Of a DNA stretch of 9,579 nucleotides, positions 7,069-9,579 are shown in pieces. Location: positions 1 through 9,579 of the forward strand of contig JACCYK010000395.1 of assembly GCA_013696525.1 (NCBI GenBank), in the 5' to 3' direction. Under the pieces are notes generated by a model. The model was not told the DNA's origin, made no database searches, and saw only the letters and a list, made by a program, of their open reading frames with translations. The translations under genes were made by a program, and so were the position numbers. Numbering within the stretch: position 1 is the stretch's first letter; every line of letters starts with the position of its first letter. Source of the DNA: Chloroflexia bacterium (lineage in GTDB: Bacteria > Chloroflexota > Chloroflexia > Thermomicrobiales > UBA6265).

Positions 7069-8210
7069 GGCTCGACCTCCACCACGCGAAAAAGTCCAGA
7101 GACGCCGTAGCGTTGCTTCAGGTGCTGGCCGGCTTCCGCCAGTTGACGGGGGCGGCGCGATCGCAGACCGGGGAGAAGCTCTTGGCGGCCGACACTATTC
7201 ATCAGGCCGGAAAGCTCGATCGTCATGGTTTCGATGGGGCCGGGCAGCATGATTGCTTGCAGCCGGTAGCTCAACGCGGTGATCATCCGGTGCTGGCCGC
7301 CCGGCTCGCGCAAGGTCGCGGTCAGCTCCCACGAGCGGTTCCCTTCGATCTCGGCCCGCAGGTGGAGGTGACGGACGTGCCTGGTGCGCAAGGCGGGGCG
7401 GGCGAAGGCGCTGCCGACCAGGCGGGTAAGGGCGACTAAGAGCATCTCCCGGCTGGTGATGGGAGCCGGCAACACGAGCGTTTCGGTGACGTGCTCTGAA
7501 CAATGCCGGGGTTGGATCGTGGCGTCGTCCCGGCCTGACGCCAACTCCCAAGCGCGCCGGCCAGCCGGGCCAAACCGGGCCTGGACGGCGGTGACCGGTA
7601 GGTTTGCCAGGTCGCCGAGGCGGCGCAGGCCGAACCGTTCGAGCTTCCGCAGCAGCTCCGGCGGGAAGGGTAGCCAGGCCACCGGCGCCCGCGCCAAAAA
7701 ATCGACCACCGCCGCCGGCTCGACCAAACGGTACCCGCCCGGCGGGGCGCCGCCGGCGGCAACTTTTGCCGCGAACTTGCCGGGGGCCAGGCCCAGGCGC
7801 GGGCGAAGCACCGGCGCGATCCGCTCTAGGAGAAGCCGGGCGGCATCCTCCGGGGCGCCCAGGGCGCGGTCGAGGCCGGTCAGATCAACGTACAGGCAGC
7901 CAGGCCGCTCGGGAGCGGCTTCGACGGCCGGGCTCACCTGTTCCAGGGCGGTGATGATGGCGTTCAGCGCCGTTGCCTCACGCAGCGGATGCGGCGGCAG
8001 GATCAAGGCGGCGGGGCACAGGGCGGGCACCTCTCGCAAGCCGAGGCCGGGGCGTATCCCACGGGCGGCTGCCTCCGGCGTGGCGTCAAGCACGACCGGC
8101 CGGGCCCCGGCGGGAGCGCCCAGGACGAGGGGGGTGCCATCGAGCTCCGGTTGGTCGAGGATGGCGACCCGGAGCGCGAAGTGCGGAATGGAGACACAGG
8201 CAACCGGCAT
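7017..8210 (-). CDS. imuB: ImuB-type Y-family DNA polymerase homologue (non-catalytic)
   Basis: ImuB is the non-catalytic Y-family subunit that links ImuA and the error-prone polymerase DnaE2 to the sliding clamp during SOS mutagenesis. The 397-residue protein has the Y-family layout: palm and fingers (1-180) with LAPGKFAAKVA (141-151), a thumb with helix-hairpin-helix (about 185-228), and a little finger (about 238-340). The expected catalytic acids are missing. The N-terminal DxDxFFA site reads SIPHFA (7-12), and the SIDE site before YVDLTG reads ERPGCL (101-106). QELLP (343-347) occupies the usual clamp-binding position, followed by the conserved EVEPWSRIPERR tail. ATG 8210 is chosen because GGGAGG lies 4 nt upstream; a longer frame to 8675 would cross the promoter and LexA box. 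No imuA or dnaE2 is visible here, so partners must be encoded elsewhere. A divergent DinB paralogue is the less likely alternative. Confidence 0.87.
   Translation of the reverse strand: MPVACVSIPHFALRVAILDQPELDGTPLVLGAPAGARPVVLDATPEAAARGIRPGLGLREVPALCPAALILPPHPLREATALNAIITALEQVSPAVEAAPERPGCLYVDLTGLDRALGAPEDAARLLLERIAPVLRPRLGLAPGKFAAKVAAGGAPPGGYRLVEPAAVVDFLARAPVAWLPFPPELLRKLERFGLRRLGDLANLPVTAVQARFGPAGRRAWELASGRDDATIQPRHCSEHVTETLVLPAPITSREMLLVALTRLVGSAFARPALRTRHVRHLHLRAEIEGNRSWELTATLREPGGQHRMITALSYRLQAIMLPGPIETMTIELSGLMNSVGRQELLPGLRSRRPRQLAEAGQHLKQRYGVSGLFRVVEVEPWSRIPERRQALLVYDP
7076..7080 (-). promoter_or_regulatory. Ribosome binding site of the DUF6504 gene, inside imuB
   Basis: GGAGG on the minus strand, 7 nt before ATG 7068, lies within imuB codons near its 3' end. 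It fixes the overlapping start and suggests ribosome re-initiation or internal loading. Confidence 0.65.
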
Positions 8211-8214
8211 GATT

Positions 8215-8220
8215 CCTCCC
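8215..8220 (-). promoter_or_regulatory. Ribosome binding site of imuB
   Basis: GGGAGG on the minus strand ends 4 nt before ATG 8210. It is a strong site and rules against the much longer upstream-extended frame. Confidence 0.65.
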
Positions 8221-8275
8221 TCGGGCGCGTGGCGGCGGAGCGGACCGATCAGGAGCGCGGGAGCGCTTCGGGAGT

Positions 8276-8304
8276 AGATTAGAACATATGTTCTCTTTCC
8301 GCAA
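8276..8304 (-). promoter_or_regulatory. Predicted imuB promoter overlapped by LexA box
   Basis: On the minus strand TTGCGG (8304-8299) and TAATCT (8281-8276) are separated by exactly 17 bp, and the LexA palindrome fills most of that spacer. The implied start near 8269 leaves a leader of about 59 nt. The arrangement matches the nurA promoter (CTTGCG, 6-7 bp, GAAC-N4-GTTC, then TA). Confidence 0.55.
8281..8294. promoter_or_regulatory. LexA (SOS) box, perfect palindrome AGAACATATGTTCT
   Basis: This is a perfect 14-bp palindrome that differs only at the outermost pair from the classic CGAACATATGTTCG operator of Gram-positive LexA. It lies in the 229-bp divergent region between imuB (minus) and ftsK (plus), 70 bp upstream of the imuB start codon. 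Presence in front of an imuB gene, a typical LexA target, supports the call. Confidence 0.82.
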
Positions 8305-8327
8305 GATGTGTCTGAATGACACTGGTG

Positions 8328-8333
8328 TATACT
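8328..8333 (+). promoter_or_regulatory. Candidate -10 element for ftsK
   Basis: TATACT matches five of six bases of the sigma-70 -10 consensus and lies about 107 bp upstream of ATG 8440. No convincing -35 is seen 16-18 bp upstream. If it is used, the LexA box would sit just upstream of the polymerase footprint. A small GGGCG/CGCCC hairpin follows at 8341-8356. Confidence 0.3.
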
Positions 8334-8439
8334 CCGTACAGGGCGAACGTACGCCCGGATGGCCCGCGCTCTTTTCCGCCGTCTCCCCGCCGCCGCACCC
8401 GATGTACCCGGCCGCTGGCAGCGAAGGGAGTCCGTGTCG

Positions 8440-9579
8440 ATGGCGTCCTCAATCAAAGCACGCGGCGTCCCGTCCCGCGGCGCCGGGGCCACGCACCGGG
8501 GAGGCCGCCGCCTGCCGCTGCTCACCGGGCTGCACACCTTTGTTCGCCGGATCGCGACCACCGTGCCAAACCTTGCCGGGACGCCTCGCTTCCGGCGCGA
8601 AGTGCTCGGCGTTCTCCTGGTACTCATCGCGCTACTGACCGCATCCGCCCTGGGCCGGGGCGGCGACGACGGCATGCTGGTCGATTGGTGGCGCCAAGCT
8701 CTCTCCTCGAGCGTCGGCTGGTCGGCGCCGATGGTGCCGTTGTTGATCGGCCTGGTTGCCTTGCGCTCACTCGGCAGCCAGCCGGGACCGATCTTAGAGG
8801 CTCGTCACTACCTGGGAGGGGCGGCCTTCACCGTCGCCGTGGTCGGCTTGCTGCAGCTCGGCACCGGCCTCGACCAACCGGAGGCCGGCGGCTATCTGGG
8901 GATGGCGGTCGGCACCCTGGCCCACCGGTGGCTCGGTCCGGCCGGTGCCGGGCTGGGCCTGTTCATCGCCGGCGCGGCCGGCGTGCTGCTGCTGGCCGGC
9001 ACCGATCTGCAGACGTTTGGGCGCGACCTCGGTGCGCTCGGCCGCCTCTTATGGCGGTTCTGCCAGCGCCTGGTGGGAACGGTTGGCCGTGTCCTCGGTA
9101 CAATTCGCGGGGCTCTTGTCACCGCGGTCAGCCGCCTCGCCGCTCCAACCGAGACAGCCACCGACGACCAAGCTGAGTCGCCGTCGCCCGCGGCGAAACC
9201 GTTGCTCACCAACGCGGTCGCGACGGAATTGGCGACCCCCGCCCCAAAAGCAGCGAGCCGCCGGCAGCCGCCGGCGCCGCCGGTCATCAACGTGCCGCCA
9301 AAGCAGGGACCGGCTGCCCCGGCTCCGGCGCGGGCGGTGACCGTCATCGATATGCCGCGGCTGCCGCTCCCGCTTCCCGATCTGACCAGGCTCGCCTACT
9401 ACGACGACATCACGCCGGATACGGTCGACTTACATGGCAAAGCCCGCCTGATCGAAGAGACGCTCGCCAGTTTCAAGGTGGAAGCCTGGGTGCGCGAGAT
9501 CAATCCTGGCCCAGCGGTGACGCAGTTCGCGCTCGAGCCGGGCATCGGCACCAAGGTCCGGCGCATCACCGAGCTACAA
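8440..9579 (+). CDS. ftsK: FtsK/SpoIIIE DNA translocase, N-terminal part (cut by window edge)
   Basis: FtsK pumps chromosomal DNA across the closing division septum. The frame is open for 380 codons to the right edge. Four hydrophobic segments appear at about residues 54-72, 90-107, 126-143 and 166-187, as in the FtsK membrane domain. A long Ala/Pro-rich linker follows (about 228-310). The alpha subdomain of the motor then begins: the VEAWVREINPGPAVTQFALEP stretch (347-367) and GIGTKVRRITEL match the conserved GP-VT-E-PG-KV-I pattern before the ATPase core. Walker motifs and the gamma domain lie beyond the window. ATG 8440 is preferred because AAGGGAG lies 9 nt upstream; GTG 8434 and ATG 8359 are in frame but have weaker signals. 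It is divergent from imuB and shares its upstream region, including the LexA box. FtsK and SpoIIIE cannot be told apart here. Confidence 0.88.
   Translation, partial: MASSIKARGVPSRGAGATHRGGRRLPLLTGLHTFVRRIATTVPNLAGTPRFRREVLGVLLVLIALLTASALGRGGDDGMLVDWWRQALSSSVGWSAPMVPLLIGLVALRSLGSQPGPILEARHYLGGAAFTVAVVGLLQLGTGLDQPEAGGYLGMAVGTLAHRWLGPAGAGLGLFIAGAAGVLLLAGTDLQTFGRDLGALGRLLWRFCQRLVGTVGRVLGTIRGALVTAVSRLAAPTETATDDQAESPSPAAKPLLTNAVATELATPAPKAASRRQPPAPPVINVPPKQGPAAPAPARAVTVIDMPRLPLPLPDLTRLAYYDDITPDTVDLHGKARLIEETLASFKVEAWVREINPGPAVTQFALEPGIGTKVRRITELQ

Noticed and set aside
8211..8675. N-terminal extension of the imuB frame up to 8675
   Set aside because: It would cross the LexA box, the promoter and the ftsK start, and encodes Arg/Ser/Pro-rich sequence; ATG 8210 has a strong GGGAGG site and matches where Y-family proteins begin.
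8316..9176. 286-codon plus-strand frame overlapping ftsK
   Set aside because: Arg/Pro-rich out-of-frame shadow; the +1 frame encodes the four membrane segments and FtsK motor motif.
1..9579. tRNA, rRNA, CRISPR array, insertion sequence or attachment site
   Set aside because: No cloverleaf-like sequence, regular repeats, transposase motifs or terminal inverted repeats were seen by eye on either strand.

Overview
The window is GC-rich bacterial chromosome with closely packed genes. Seven of the eight genes are on the minus strand. The protein features best fit a high-GC Chloroflexota (Thermomicrobia-like) or related terrabacterial genome. These are an archaeal-type NurA/HerA/Mre11/Rad50 set, an ImuB plus DUF6504 pair, a Gram-positive-type LexA box (GAAC-N4-GTTC), and an FtsK with an Ala/Pro-rich linker. 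The phylum assignment is inference; there is no marker gene here to settle it.

Positions 1-5557 hold one DNA-end-processing operon, read right to left. It starts with a NurA-family nuclease (5485-4400). Next come a HerA-like hexameric ATPase with an unusual Walker A loop (4356-2203), an Mre11/SbcD nuclease (2206-1004), and the N-terminal part of a Rad50/SbcC ATPase (1007 to the window edge). The last three genes are joined by two 4-bp ATGA stop/start overlaps. The promoter in front of nurA carries a GAAC-N4-GTTC site between its -35-like and -10-like elements, so the whole resection operon is probably LexA-controlled.

Positions 5587-6540 encode a secreted protein with an SH3b-like domain and a NodB-type polysaccharide deacetylase fold. 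It has lost both motif-1 aspartates and one motif-2 histidine, so it may be a pseudoenzyme. A 240-bp non-coding stretch upstream holds an inverted repeat and a weak promoter candidate.

Positions 6781-8304 hold an SOS mutagenesis unit: an ImuB-type Y-family polymerase homologue lacking catalytic carboxylates, followed by an overlapping DUF6504 gene. A perfect 14-bp palindrome (AGAACATATGTTCT) lies in its promoter. The layout is nearly the same as at nurA: TTGCG, 6-7 bp, GAAC-N4-GTTC, then TA directly after the box.

From 8440 to the right edge, on the plus strand, lies the N-terminal half of an FtsK/SpoIIIE DNA translocase. It is divergent from imuB and shares the intergenic region that holds the LexA box. 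Taken together, the window looks like a DNA-damage-response neighbourhood: double-strand-end resection, translesion mutagenesis accessory factors and chromosome translocation around two matching SOS promoters.
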